The position numbers and the translations under genes are program-made. Shown in pieces: positions 43,783 through 51,868 of a DNA stretch of 64,000 nucleotides. Under the pieces are notes generated by a model. That model worked only from the letters and a program-made list of their open reading frames with translations. It did not search any database and was not told the DNA's origin. The stretch spans positions 23,652 through 87,651 of the forward strand of contig NZ_CANMXL010000007.1 in assembly GCF_947501905.1 (NCBI RefSeq). Direction: 5' to 3'. Each line of letters begins with the position of its first letter. The stretch's first letter is position 1. This stretch comes from an uncultured Winogradskyella sp. Its GTDB lineage: Bacteria > Bacteroidota > Bacteroidia > Flavobacteriales > Flavobacteriaceae.

Positions 43783-43790
43783 CAAAAATA
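43783..43790 (-). promoter_or_regulatory. Probable -7 box of the crt operon
   Basis: Minus-strand TATTTTTG, 21 bases upstream of the merR ATG. There is no TTTG at 19-20 bases; one lies only 11 bases upstream. Non-standard spacing is common in MerR-controlled promoters. Confidence 0.4.
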
Positions 43791-43870
43791 AGTTTTTAAC
43801 TCAAAAAAAGAATGTATTTAACAAAAATTAAATAAACAATTCTTTAAACAATAAAATTTAAGAGTAAAAG

Positions 43871-43955
43871 TGCGCACGAGAAGACTCGAACTTCCACGAC
43901 CTAAACGGTCACTGGCCCCTCAAGCCAGCGCGTCTACCAATTCCGCCACGTGCGC
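43871..43955 (-). tRNA. tRNA-Leu (anticodon GAG)
   Basis: 85 bases with a long variable arm as in class II tRNAs. The acceptor GCGCACG pairs with CGTGCGC, the anticodon loop TTGAGGG gives GAG, and the T arm contains GTTCGAGTC. The discriminator is A and CCA is not encoded. Confidence 0.95.
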
Positions 43956-43978
43956 AAAATGAGATGTAAATATAAAAA

Positions 43979-44006
43979 AAAAGTTAAGCAATCATGCTTA
44001 ACTTTT
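43979..44006 (-). terminator. Hairpin between tRNA-Lys and tRNA-Leu
   Basis: AAAAGTTAAGC pairs with GCTTAACTTTT around six bases. On the minus strand it follows tRNA-Lys directly and is followed by a T-run, so some transcripts may end before tRNA-Leu. Confidence 0.65.
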
Positions 44007-44007
44007 G

Positions 44008-44080
44008 TGACTTGGCTGGGGCTCGAACCCAGGACCCTCTCCTTAAAAGGGAGATGCTCTACCAACTGAGCTACCAAGTC
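44008..44080 (-). tRNA. tRNA-Lys (anticodon TTT)
   Basis: 73 bases. The acceptor GACTTGG pairs with CCAAGTC, anticodon stem TCTCC/GGAGA with loop CTTTTAA gives TTT, and the T arm is CTGGGTTCGAGCCCCAG. The discriminator is A, without encoded CCA. Confidence 0.96.
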
Positions 44081-44106
44081 ATTATGTGTTTCTCTAAATG
44101 AGGGTG

Positions 44107-44137
44107 CAAATATAAAATGTTTAATTAATAAAACAAT
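44107..44137 (-). promoter_or_regulatory. Promoter of the tRNA-Lys/tRNA-Leu unit
   Basis: Minus strand: ATTG (44137-44134), 19 bases, TATATTTG (44114-44107), 26 bases before the tRNA-Lys 5' end. Confidence 0.55.
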
Positions 44138-44211
44138 GCTTTTTTTAGATATTTTTTTGTTTTTTTGTGTGGTGTCAAGCTAGGAGTTTCACAATCAATT
44201 TATAAGCATAT

Positions 44212-44733
44212 ATGATTATAGTTTTAGTGGGTTATATGGGGTCTGGAAAATCTACAATTGGAAGAGAATTGGCTACAGTTTTGGATTATGATTTTGTTGA
44301 TTTAGATGATATTATAGCTGAAAATGAAAACTTATCTATTCCAGAAATATTTAGTCAAAAAGGAGAAATCTATTTTAGGAAAAAAGAGACAGACTATTTA
44401 AAGAATATAATCTCTTCAAAAATCAAAATTGTTTTGTCGCTTGGCGGAGGTACACCATGTTACGGAAATAATATGGATTTAATAATAAACGACCATAATG
44501 TTAGGTCATTTTACTTAAAGACATCTATCCCCGAATTATTAAAAAGACTTTGGGAGGAGAAACACAAAAGACCTTTAATAAGTCATATAAAATCAAAAGA
44601 AAATTTAACTGAGTTTATAGGGAAACACTTATTTGAACGTTCTCTCTTTTATTCAAGAAGCGATTACTCAATCGTAACAGATGAAAAGACAGTTTCAGAA
44701 ATTGTAGAGCAAATACTATTAAAACTAATCTAG
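44212..44733 (+). CDS. aroK: Shikimate kinase
   Basis: 173 residues. It phosphorylates shikimate at O3 in aromatic amino-acid synthesis. Walker A is GYMGSGKST (7-15). The shikimate-binding aspartate is in VDLDDII, the arginine in FRKKETDYL, and LSLGGGTPCY supplies the glycine-rich substrate loop. The LID arginine is in HKRPLI. ATG at 44212. Its 3' end overlaps the convergent phosphoribosyltransferase gene by nine bases. Confidence 0.94.
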   Translation: MIIVLVGYMGSGKSTIGRELATVLDYDFVDLDDIIAENENLSIPEIFSQKGEIYFRKKETDYLKNIISSKIKIVLSLGGGTPCYGNNMDLIINDHNVRSFYLKTSIPELLKRLWEEKHKRPLISHIKSKENLTEFIGKHLFERSLFYSRSDYSIVTDEKTVSEIVEQILLKLI

Positions 44734-45228
44734 GTAAGCTTCATAGGGTTGTTTACTTAAATTAACATTGACATGTTCTTTTAAGGAGGTAGATAATGAA
44801 ATACCCTTAAAATCTGCCTTTACCGGAAATTTCTTATGATTTCTATTTACTAAAACTGCAGTTTTAAACTGTTTTATTGGTACACTTAGAAAATGCCTAA
44901 CACCATACATTAAAGTGCTTCCAGAATTTAAGACATCATCAACAAGAACTATTGATTTATTACGGTAATCTTCAGTGTTTATTGAAGTAGTGATATTATT
45001 TAATGGAGACTTTTTATCTATAATTACTTTACAGAGTGTACTATTTATATGAGAGATTTTATCTAATGTTGATTTTATCTTTTTAGCTAACAGAAACCCA
45101 TTTTTTTCAATTCCAGCAATAATTAATTCATCCTCGTTAATATTACTCTCATATATCTGATATGCAATACGCTTTATTTTATGCTGAATTTCTTGGTGAT
45201 TAAGAATCGTATTTTTTTCTGTGCTCAT
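44725..45228 (-). CDS. Phosphoribosyltransferase family protein (PyrR-like)
   Basis: 167 residues from ATG at 45228 (MSTEKNTILNHQEI); a GTG at 45234 is also in frame. The PRPP loop is IVLVDDVLNSGSTLMYG, and an IAGIEKNGFLLAKKI segment fits the type I fold as in PyrR. PyrR-type proteins can bind RNA to control pyr genes or have uracil phosphoribosyltransferase activity. No pyr operon is adjacent, so I leave the substrate open. It is the third gene of an Hsp15-methyltransferase-phosphoribosyltransferase run. Confidence 0.87.
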   Translation of the reverse strand: MSTEKNTILNHQEIQHKIKRIAYQIYESNINEDELIIAGIEKNGFLLAKKIKSTLDKISHINSTLCKVIIDKKSPLNNITTSINTEDYRNKSIVLVDDVLNSGSTLMYGVRHFLSVPIKQFKTAVLVNRNHKKFPVKADFKGISLSTSLKEHVNVNLSKQPYEAYLD

Positions 45229-45230
45229 GT

Positions 45231-45821
45231 TCACTTTTTTTCAAATATAAAAAAGAGTTCTTTATCTTTTCTACCTTCTATAGAATTGTATGCAGATTCA
45301 AGCGTTTTAATTTTAAAATTATCTTTAAATAGTCTATAGTAAGTTTCCTTGTCTCCGCCAAAAGGAGGACCATTTTCTGTTAATTCAAAATCAAAGAACA
45401 AACCTGATAATTTTCCATTTGTATTAAGTAAATCATTCATTTTTAGAACATAATTTTTACGAAAAATTGGATTTAAGGCACAAAAAAATGTTTGTTCAAG
45501 GATTAAATCAAATTTCATACTTAAGTCAAAAAAATCCATATGTAAGCTTTGTTTATTCGGAAAACTAGGTATTCTCATTTTCAAATTATTCAATGGACTT
45601 TCAGCAATATCTAGTGCATAAGTATTTTTAAAACCTGACTCCCATAAATACTCAACTTCATAACTGTTACCAGCTCCGGGAATTAAGACTTTGATGCTTT
45701 TATCAGAAATTTGGTTAATGTATTTTTTAATAGGGTTTGATATTTCTCCAATATCCCAGCCTATATTTTGATTTTGATATCTGTTTTCCCAATAATCGGT
45801 ATCTAAATTATTCTTCTTCAC
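45231..45821 (-). CDS. SAM-dependent methyltransferase, TPMT family
   Basis: 196 residues of the thiopurine S-methyltransferase-like family. It begins DTDYWENRYQNQNIGWDIGEISNPIKKYI, typical of the family. The SAM loop is KVLIPGAGNSYEVEYLWESGF, and the catalytic region is FDLILEQTFFCALNP. The start is GTG at 45821, overlapping the 3' end of the upstream S4-domain gene by 14 bases; no ATG is well placed. Substrates may be thiols, selenium or tellurium compounds, or halides, as in relatives; nothing here decides. Confidence 0.87.
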   Translation of the reverse strand: MKKNNLDTDYWENRYQNQNIGWDIGEISNPIKKYINQISDKSIKVLIPGAGNSYEVEYLWESGFKNTYALDIAESPLNNLKMRIPSFPNKQSLHMDFFDLSMKFDLILEQTFFCALNPIFRKNYVLKMNDLLNTNGKLSGLFFDFELTENGPPFGGDKETYYRLFKDNFKIKTLESAYNSIEGRKDKELFFIFEKK

Positions 45822-46179
45822 CTGTGTAACTTTCTATTGAGCGTCTATCCTTTTTTGTTGGTCTTCCTGTGCCTTTTTTTCTATAATAATCTTTACTATA
45901 TTTTAGTAATTCTTGAGCTTCAAATTCTGATTTTGGTGTTAAGTCTGTTCTATAAATATCAACAAGCTTAGCCCCAACTCGATTAGGAGGAATATCATTA
46001 ACTTTTATTTTATAGTTAATCTGATTTTTTCTAAATATTATAATATCCCCAATATATACTTCTCTACTTGGTTTAATTACCGCGTCATTAACCTTAACCT
46101 GCCCCTTTTTACAAGCTATCGAAGCTTGATTTCTGGTTTTACTGTATCTAACACACCATAAAAACTTATCTATGCGCAT
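45808..46179 (-). CDS. S4-domain RNA-binding protein, Hsp15 type
   Basis: 123 residues with an S4 domain at the N-terminus (MRIDKFLWCVRYSKTRNQASIACKKGQVKVNDAVIKPSREVYIGDII). The C-terminal part is basic and ends with KKGTGRPTKKDRRSIESYTGEEE. Hsp15 relatives bind stalled 50S subunits with nascent peptidyl-tRNA and help recycle them. ATG at 46179. First gene of the three-gene minus-strand operon; its end overlaps the methyltransferase start. Confidence 0.9.
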   Translation of the reverse strand: MRIDKFLWCVRYSKTRNQASIACKKGQVKVNDAVIKPSREVYIGDIIIFRKNQINYKIKVNDIPPNRVGAKLVDIYRTDLTPKSEFEAQELLKYSKDYYRKKGTGRPTKKDRRSIESYTGEEE

Positions 46180-46305
46180 ATAATTTAACTAAAAACTGCG
46201 TTAATGAATTTTACAAAAGTATTATATTATTGTATCTTGCGCCTCAAAATTAAGCAATATTGAACCTAGTTTGTATCTATTACAAACATGTATTTAAAAC
46301 ACTTT

Positions 46306-47337
46306 ATGAAATTAAGAAGAACCTTAAGTAGTATAGCTCTTTTCTCTCTAATTATTTTGGCATGTTCACCGGATGATCCTGATTTTATACCTGTTGAAGA
46401 TAGAGATAGAACTGAGCAACAAGTAACTGATAAAGCTATATTATTAGATTATTTGCAAAGTCACTATTACAATAGCGGTGCATTGAGTAGTATTCAAAAC
46501 CCTGAAGTTACAGACATAATTATTACTGAGCTTTTAGATGGGGAGACAGTTCCTGCTAATCATAGTCTATTATTAGGTGCTGTTGAAACTAAGACTACTA
46601 CTTTTGAAGATACATTATACGAATACTATATTTTAAGAATTAATCAAGGCGGTGGAGAAGCATCTCCTAATTTCACTGATAAAGTAAGAGTTGAATATGA
46701 AGGTACTTTAGTTGAAGATGCATCTGTTTTTGATAGTGCTATAAATCCTTTAGATTTTGATCTCGTAGGTTTTGGAGTCAATGCCGGCGGTGTTATTACA
46801 GGATGGCAACGTGTTTTTCCTGAATTTAATGTAGCTTCGAGTTTTACAACTGGTTCTAATGTACAGTTTGATGATTATGGTCTAGGCGTTATGTTCTTAC
46901 CTTCTGGTCTAGCGTATTTCTCTGGTCAATTAGTAGGAATTCCATCGTATTCAAATTTAATATTCAAGTTTGCGTTGTTCCAGACACAAGTTAATGATCA
47001 TGATAATGATGGTGTCCCATCATATGTAGAGGATTTAAATAATGATTTAAGCACTTTTGATGAAGATACAGATGAAAATTTAATTGTTAATTATGTTGAC
47101 CCTGATGATGATGGTGACGGTGTATTAACAATAAATGAACTTGAAAGAACAGAATATCCTCCATTTAATAGTGGAGACCCAGAGCCAACATTAGGATTAA
47201 ACGAATTTGAGCTTTTTAGAACCGAGGAAAATGGCATGATTACTATAACGACAGGGACCATTATTGATTCTGACAATAATGGAATTATGGATTACTTAGA
47301 TGCTGACATTACTATAGATTATAGTGAAGATAACTAA
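46306..47337 (+). CDS. FKBP-like lipoprotein with calcium-type acidic repeats
   Basis: 343 residues from ATG at 46306 (MKLRRTLSSIALFSLIILACSPDD, lipobox ILAC). An in-frame ATG at 46288 would add six residues. An FKBP-type segment (about 120-230) has KVRVEYEGTLVEDASVFDSA and ITGWQRVFPEF. It lacks the close match expected of an active isomerase pocket, so activity is uncertain. The C-terminal third holds thrombospondin-3-like acidic repeats (DHDNDGVPSYVEDLN, DPDDDGDGVLTINELE, DSDNNGIMDYLDADI) that probably bind calcium. It is an envelope lipoprotein, monocistronic, with a terminator. Confidence 0.85.
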   Translation: MKLRRTLSSIALFSLIILACSPDDPDFIPVEDRDRTEQQVTDKAILLDYLQSHYYNSGALSSIQNPEVTDIIITELLDGETVPANHSLLLGAVETKTTTFEDTLYEYYILRINQGGGEASPNFTDKVRVEYEGTLVEDASVFDSAINPLDFDLVGFGVNAGGVITGWQRVFPEFNVASSFTTGSNVQFDDYGLGVMFLPSGLAYFSGQLVGIPSYSNLIFKFALFQTQVNDHDNDGVPSYVEDLNNDLSTFDEDTDENLIVNYVDPDDDGDGVLTINELERTEYPPFNSGDPEPTLGLNEFELFRTEENGMITITTGTIIDSDNNGIMDYLDADITIDYSEDN

Positions 47338-47359
47338 TATTAAGTTGATGATTTTGCAT

Positions 47360-47390
47360 AAAAAACCGCTAAATCATTTAGCGGTTTTTT
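47360..47390 (+). terminator. Terminator between the FKBP-like and barrel genes
   Basis: AAAACCGCTAAA pairs with TTTAGCGGTTTT around three bases with A/T runs at both ends. It works for both converging transcripts. Confidence 0.85.
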
Positions 47391-47416
47391 ATTATCTGTA
47401 AATTTAAAATTCAAGT

Positions 47417-48004
47417 CTATATCTTGTATGATAAACTTAAGATTAATTGTTCTGGTCTTGTGTCTAGACGGTCTAAAGAAATAATATTATTATTATCAAT
47501 AAAAGTAGCTTCATTATCACTAAAACCTCTTTCATATCTTAAATCGATACCAAGTCTATTTAGGTTAAGACCAATACCAAAGTTTAAGCCAACACTAAAG
47601 TCGTTTTCAATATCATCAACTCTTAAGTTTTCAAAATCTGTATCAAGTATATACTGCAATGATGGTCCAGCAAAAACATTAACTGGCCCTAGAACTTTTA
47701 TCCCAACTAATAACGGAACATCTAGCTTTTGCATATCAAAATCACCAGCATTGTAATCACTTTTTACTTTTGTGTATACTAATTCTGGTCTAAAGTATAG
47801 TCTGTTCCCTAATTTACCGAAAACACCAATATGATAACCAATATTTTGATCGGGATTTTGGAAATTGTTATTAACGGATTCAAAATAATCTCCGTTTCCA
47901 CCATAATTTAAACCTGCTTTGATACCAAAGCCGCTCCCTTTTTGGGCAAATAAACTTGTTGAAAATCCTGCAACTAATAGTGCAGTAAAAAATAAATTCT
48001 TCAT
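47417..48004 (-). CDS. Outer-membrane beta-barrel protein (porin family)
   Basis: 195 residues. A signal peptide (1-20, ending LFAQ) is followed by GSGFGIKAGLNYGGNGDYFES, the usual start of the small eight-stranded OMP_b-brl barrel. Strands then alternate (LYFRPELVYTKVKSDYN, DVPLLVGIKVLGPVNVFAGPSLQYILD, LGIDLRYERGFSD), and the chain ends LSLSYKI. No enzymatic motif. Function is unknown; such barrels are common structural or receptor proteins in flavobacteria. Confidence 0.87.
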   Translation of the reverse strand: MKNLFFTALLVAGFSTSLFAQKGSGFGIKAGLNYGGNGDYFESVNNNFQNPDQNIGYHIGVFGKLGNRLYFRPELVYTKVKSDYNAGDFDMQKLDVPLLVGIKVLGPVNVFAGPSLQYILDTDFENLRVDDIENDFSVGLNFGIGLNLNRLGIDLRYERGFSDNEATFIDNNNIISLDRLDTRPEQLILSLSYKI

Positions 48005-48057
48005 AATTATTCGTTTTTGATTTAGATTACTTTAACAAAAACGCTGCCAAACTCAAC

Positions 48058-49011
48058 TTATTTTCTTTTTATCGCTTTTTTTGCAGCTTCTATAATAGCC
48101 TTACTATTTAATCCATACTTGTCCATAAGTTGAGCAGGAGTTCCAGATTCACCAAATGTATCGTTAGTTGCTACAAATTCTTGAGGAAGAGGATTATTTT
48201 TTACTAAGACTCTAGATACACTCTCTCCCAAACCTCCTAAATAGTTGTGCTCTTCTGCTGTTACAACGCAACCAGTTTTTGATACTGACTCTAAAATAGC
48301 TTTATCGTCCAAAGGCTTAATAGTATGTATATTAATAACCTCTGCAGTGATTCCTTCTTCATATAAAGCTTTTGCAGCTTCAAGAGCTTCCCATACCAGA
48401 TGACCTGTTGCCACAAGAGTAACGTCGTTACCTTCGGTTAGCTTTACAGCTTTTCCAATTTCAAATTTCTGATTTTCAGGAGTAAAATTGGCAACTTTAG
48501 GGCGACCAAAACGTAAATATACTGGGCCTTTATGCTCGGCGATAGCTAACGTTGCTGCTTTTGTTTGGTTAAAGTCACAAGTATTAATAACTGTCATTCC
48601 TGGAAGCATTTTCATGAGGCCAATATCCTCAAGGATTTGATGTGTTGCACCGTCTTCCCCTAGAGTAATTCCTGCATGAGATGCACAAATTTTTACATTT
48701 TTTCCAGAATAGGCCACACTTTGCCTTATTTGATCGTAGACACGACCCGTAGAGAAGTTTGCAAAAGTTCCTGTAAAAGGAATTTTCCCACCTATGGTGA
48801 GGCCAGCTGCTATACCAATCATATTTGCTTCAGCTATGCCAACTTGATAAAAGCGTTCAGGGTGATTAGCTTTAAAAGCATCCATTTTTAATGAACCAAT
48901 AAGGTCTGCACAGAGTGCTACTACATTTTCATTTGTTTGCCCGAGTTCAGTTAAACCTGCTCCAAATCCAGAGCGAGTGTCTTTATTTCCTGTGTTTTCG
49001 TATGTCTTCAT
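48058..49011 (-). CDS. Transketolase, C-terminal subunit
   Basis: 317 residues forming the pyrimidine-binding and C-terminal domains of a split transketolase. Motifs seen: DTRSGFGAGLTELGQTNENVVALCADLIGSLK, IGIAAGLTIGGKIPFTGTFANF and SHAGITLGEDGATHQ, then a C-terminal domain (about 190-317) with TAEEHNYLGGLGESV. With the N-terminal subunit at 49720 it moves two-carbon units between sugar phosphates. Its ATG overlaps the stop of the intervening unknown gene (ATGA), so it is translated in coupling with that gene rather than directly after its partner. Confidence 0.93.
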   Translation of the reverse strand: MKTYENTGNKDTRSGFGAGLTELGQTNENVVALCADLIGSLKMDAFKANHPERFYQVGIAEANMIGIAAGLTIGGKIPFTGTFANFSTGRVYDQIRQSVAYSGKNVKICASHAGITLGEDGATHQILEDIGLMKMLPGMTVINTCDFNQTKAATLAIAEHKGPVYLRFGRPKVANFTPENQKFEIGKAVKLTEGNDVTLVATGHLVWEALEAAKALYEEGITAEVINIHTIKPLDDKAILESVSKTGCVVTAEEHNYLGGLGESVSRVLVKNNPLPQEFVATNDTFGESGTPAQLMDKYGLNSKAIIEAAKKAIKRK

Positions 49012-49718
49012 TCTTTTATTTGAAAATTGTAGTTTAATATTATAGTCTTTTTATCTGTGTTAACATTAATTGCCTCAATCAATAAATTATCATTTAGGTC
49101 ATATGCTTTTAAAAATAAACCATTAGGAATATCAAATTTAATATTACCAGTACTCGATGTCATCTTTAGCATTAAATCTATAAAACCCGAAGTATAAGTG
49201 TTGTTATTACAATAATGATTCTCATCTAATATTATTCTAAGTCCTTCATTAGATTCTTCTTCAGGGTATAATTCAAAAACACTTACAGCTCTTTCAAACA
49301 TTGACTCTTTTTCACTTAAAGGTATTACCAATAAGTTTATATCTTCATCAAAACTATTTTCTGAGTTAATAGGAATAATAGATGCCATATCCATATTTGC
49401 ATAAATTTCATTGTCTCCAAAAATAATAGAGAATAATACCTTATTGTCAATAGTGTTATAAAGTAAGTTTATCTCTGAATTTTCAGAATTATTAGCTTTT
49501 GACATAAACTTTGTATCAGCCAACTTTTTTGCTAAAACACTTGCATTTGTCCAAAGAAATTTACCATCCTTATTAAACCCAATAGAAACAGTATCCATCG
49601 CTTGTGTTCTATTATTTGGAATAACATAATCAACGACATAGTCAATCTCTATTTTTTTTTCTTGAGCATAAGACATACTTGAGCAAAAGACTAACAGAAT
49701 TAATATTGTTTTTTTCAT
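49008..49718 (-). CDS. Exported protein of unknown function between transketolase halves
   Basis: 236 residues with a clear signal peptide (1-19, MKKTILILLVFCSSMSYAQ). The mature part is mixed beta, with VVDYVIPNNRTQAMDTVSIGFNKDGKFLW and later YCNNNTYTSGFIDLMLKMTS, ending ILNYNFQIKE. I recognise no domain. It begins one base after the stop of the transketolase N-subunit and overlaps the C-subunit start by four bases. An exported protein between two cytoplasmic enzyme subunits is odd, and it looks like an insertion that kept translational coupling. Confidence 0.82.
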   Translation of the reverse strand: MKKTILILLVFCSSMSYAQEKKIEIDYVVDYVIPNNRTQAMDTVSIGFNKDGKFLWTNASVLAKKLADTKFMSKANNSENSEINLLYNTIDNKVLFSIIFGDNEIYANMDMASIIPINSENSFDEDINLLVIPLSEKESMFERAVSVFELYPEEESNEGLRIILDENHYCNNNTYTSGFIDLMLKMTSSTGNIKFDIPNGLFLKAYDLNDNLLIEAINVNTDKKTIILNYNFQIKE

Positions 49719-49719
49719 A

Positions 49720-50565
49720 TTAATAATCGCCTAAAGTTTCAGGATTTTGTGTTAAAGCAATTTCTAACTGCTCATCATTTGGTGCTTTGCCATGCCAAGC
49801 GTGAGTATGCATCATAAAATCTACACCATTACCCATTTCAGTTTTTAGTAATACACATACTGGTTTTCCATTTCCAGTTTTAGATTTTGCTTCAGTCATA
49901 CCTTTTAGTATTGCTTCAATATTGTTGCCTTCTTCAATATCTATAACTAGCCAACCAAAAGCTTCAAATTTTTGTCTAATACTACCCATTGGTAAAACAT
50001 CGTCCGTGGCGCCGTCGATTTGTTTTCCATTTAAATCAATAGTAGAAATAAGGTTGTCTACTTTTTTTGCAGAGGCATACATTATGGCTTCCCAATTTTG
50101 TCCTTCTTGTAGTTCACCATCACCATGTAGGCTGTAAATTAGATGCGAATCTCCATTTAATTTTTTTGCTTCTGCAGCGCCAATTGCAACAGACATACCT
50201 TGACCTAAAGATCCAGAAGCAATTCTTATACCTTCTAAACCTTCATGTGTTGTAGGGTGCCCTTGGAGTCTAGAATCAATTAACCTAAAAGTATTTAATT
50301 CATCGACAGAAAAATAACCAGAACGAGCCAATACACTGTAGTATACTGGAGATATATGACCGTTAGAAAGAAAGAATAAATCTTCGCCAATTCCATCCAT
50401 TTCAAAATGGTCTTTTCTATCCATTATATCTTGGTAAAGTGTAACAAAAAATTCTGCACAACCTAATGAGCCACCTGGATGTCCAGAGTTTACTTTATGT
50501 ACCATGCGAAGAATATCTCTTCGAACCTGTGTTGTTAAATCTTTTAATTCTTGAATGTTTGGCAT
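49720..50565 (-). CDS. Transketolase, N-terminal subunit
   Basis: 281 residues forming the diphosphate-binding half of a split transketolase. Motifs: RMVHKVNSGHPGGSLGCAEFFVTLYQ, GHISPVYYSVLARSGY, QGHPTTHEGLEGIRIASGSLGQGMSVAIGAA, and the thiamine-diphosphate motif SLHGDGELQEGQNWEA with IDLNGKQIDG. ATG at 50565. It is divergent from tgt. Its partner subunit lies beyond a 711-base unknown gene. Confidence 0.94.
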   Translation of the reverse strand: MPNIQELKDLTTQVRRDILRMVHKVNSGHPGGSLGCAEFFVTLYQDIMDRKDHFEMDGIGEDLFFLSNGHISPVYYSVLARSGYFSVDELNTFRLIDSRLQGHPTTHEGLEGIRIASGSLGQGMSVAIGAAEAKKLNGDSHLIYSLHGDGELQEGQNWEAIMYASAKKVDNLISTIDLNGKQIDGATDDVLPMGSIRQKFEAFGWLVIDIEEGNNIEAILKGMTEAKSKTGNGKPVCVLLKTEMGNGVDFMMHTHAWHGKAPNDEQLEIALTQNPETLGDY

Positions 50566-50707
50566 CTTAAATCTAGCTTGTTTTTAGTGTTTCAAAAATA
50601 GTTGTTTCAACTAGGGTGGCAAAGTAAGATTTATGTCATTTATTAACGATTTTAGTGAATTGCTAACAATTTTAAATTTAATTAAGAGCTTATGCAATTG
50701 AGTTAAT

Positions 50708-50715
50708 TATATTTG
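50708..50715 (+). promoter_or_regulatory. Possible tgt -7 box
   Basis: TATATTTG fits TAnnTTTG, 19 bases before the ATG at 50735. The -33 region is not convincing. Confidence 0.4.
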
Positions 50716-50734
50716 CCCATTCACAACTGTTTTC

Positions 50735-51865
50735 ATGGAATTTAAAAAGATTGCTAAAGACCTACAGAGTAAAGCAAGAGCTGGAGAAATAACTACAGAT
50801 CACGGAAAAATTGAAACGCCAATTTTTATGCCTGTTGGCACTGTTGCTAGTGTTAAAGGTGTACATCAACGTGAATTAAAAAATGATATTAACCCAGATA
50901 TTATTTTAGGTAATACCTATCATCTATACTTGCGTCCGCAAACTTCAATTTTAGAGCAAGCAGGTGGTTTACATAAATTCATGAACTGGGATCGTAATAT
51001 TTTAACTGATTCTGGAGGTTATCAGGTTTACTCTCTTTCTGCAAATAGAAAGATTAAAGAGGAAGGTGTGAAGTTTAAATCGCACATAGATGGAAGTATG
51101 CATTTATTCACGCCAGAAAATGTGATGGAAATTCAGCGGTCTATTGGAGCTGATATTATTATGGCTTTTGATGAGTGTACACCTTATCCTTGTGATTATA
51201 ATTATGCAAAGCGTTCTATGCATATGACACATCGTTGGTTAGAACGTTGTTTGGAGCATTTAAAGAAAACACCTTTTAAATACGATTATTCCCAAGCATT
51301 TTTTCCGATTGTGCAAGGAAGCACTTATAAAGATCTAAGACAACAATCTGCAGAGTATATTGCTAATGCAGGAGCAGAAGGTAATGCTATTGGAGGCTTA
51401 TCTGTTGGTGAGCCAGCTGAAGAAATGTATGCTATGACAGATGTTGTTTGCGATATTTTACCAGAAGATAAGCCTAGATATTTGATGGGAGTAGGTACGC
51501 CAATAAATATTTTAGAAAATATTGCGTTAGGTGTAGATATGTTTGATTGTGTTATGCCAACTCGTAATGCCAGAAATGGAATGTTGTTTACAGCTCATGG
51601 AACAATTAATATAAAGAACAGAAAATGGGCAGATAATTTTTCGCCAATAGATGATATGGGAATTACTTTTGTTGATACCGATTATAGTAAGGCATATCTA
51701 AAACATTTATTTTCTGTAAATGAATTATTAGGCAAGCAAATTGCTACAATACATAATTTAGGTTTTTATCTTTGGTTGGTAAGAGAAGCTCGTAAACATA
51801 TTATTCAAGGAGATTTTAGAGCTTGGAAAGATAAAATGGTTAAACAAATGGACAAACGTTTGTAA
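50735..51865 (+). CDS. tgt: tRNA-guanine transglycosylase lacking the zinc cysteines
   Basis: 376 residues. It swaps guanine for preQ1 at position 34 of GU(N) tRNAs in queuosine synthesis. The catalytic residues are present: DSGGYQ with the first aspartate, and VDMFDCVMPTRNARNG with the nucleophile aspartate. The conserved CxCxxC zinc site is gone. Where family members read CDCYTC before NYSRAYL, this protein has GITFVDTD before YSKAYLKHLF; the later histidine (TIHNLGFY) is kept. Start ATG at 50735. lptF/G follows after three bases. Confidence 0.93.
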   Translation: MEFKKIAKDLQSKARAGEITTDHGKIETPIFMPVGTVASVKGVHQRELKNDINPDIILGNTYHLYLRPQTSILEQAGGLHKFMNWDRNILTDSGGYQVYSLSANRKIKEEGVKFKSHIDGSMHLFTPENVMEIQRSIGADIIMAFDECTPYPCDYNYAKRSMHMTHRWLERCLEHLKKTPFKYDYSQAFFPIVQGSTYKDLRQQSAEYIANAGAEGNAIGGLSVGEPAEEMYAMTDVVCDILPEDKPRYLMGVGTPINILENIALGVDMFDCVMPTRNARNGMLFTAHGTINIKNRKWADNFSPIDDMGITFVDTDYSKAYLKHLFSVNELLGKQIATIHNLGFYLWLVREARKHIIQGDFRAWKDKMVKQMDKRL

Positions 51866-51868
51866 TAG

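Noticed and set aside
46288..46305. Upstream ATG for the FKBP-like lipoprotein
   Set aside because: It adds six residues before a complete lipoprotein signal; ATG at 46306 is the simpler start.
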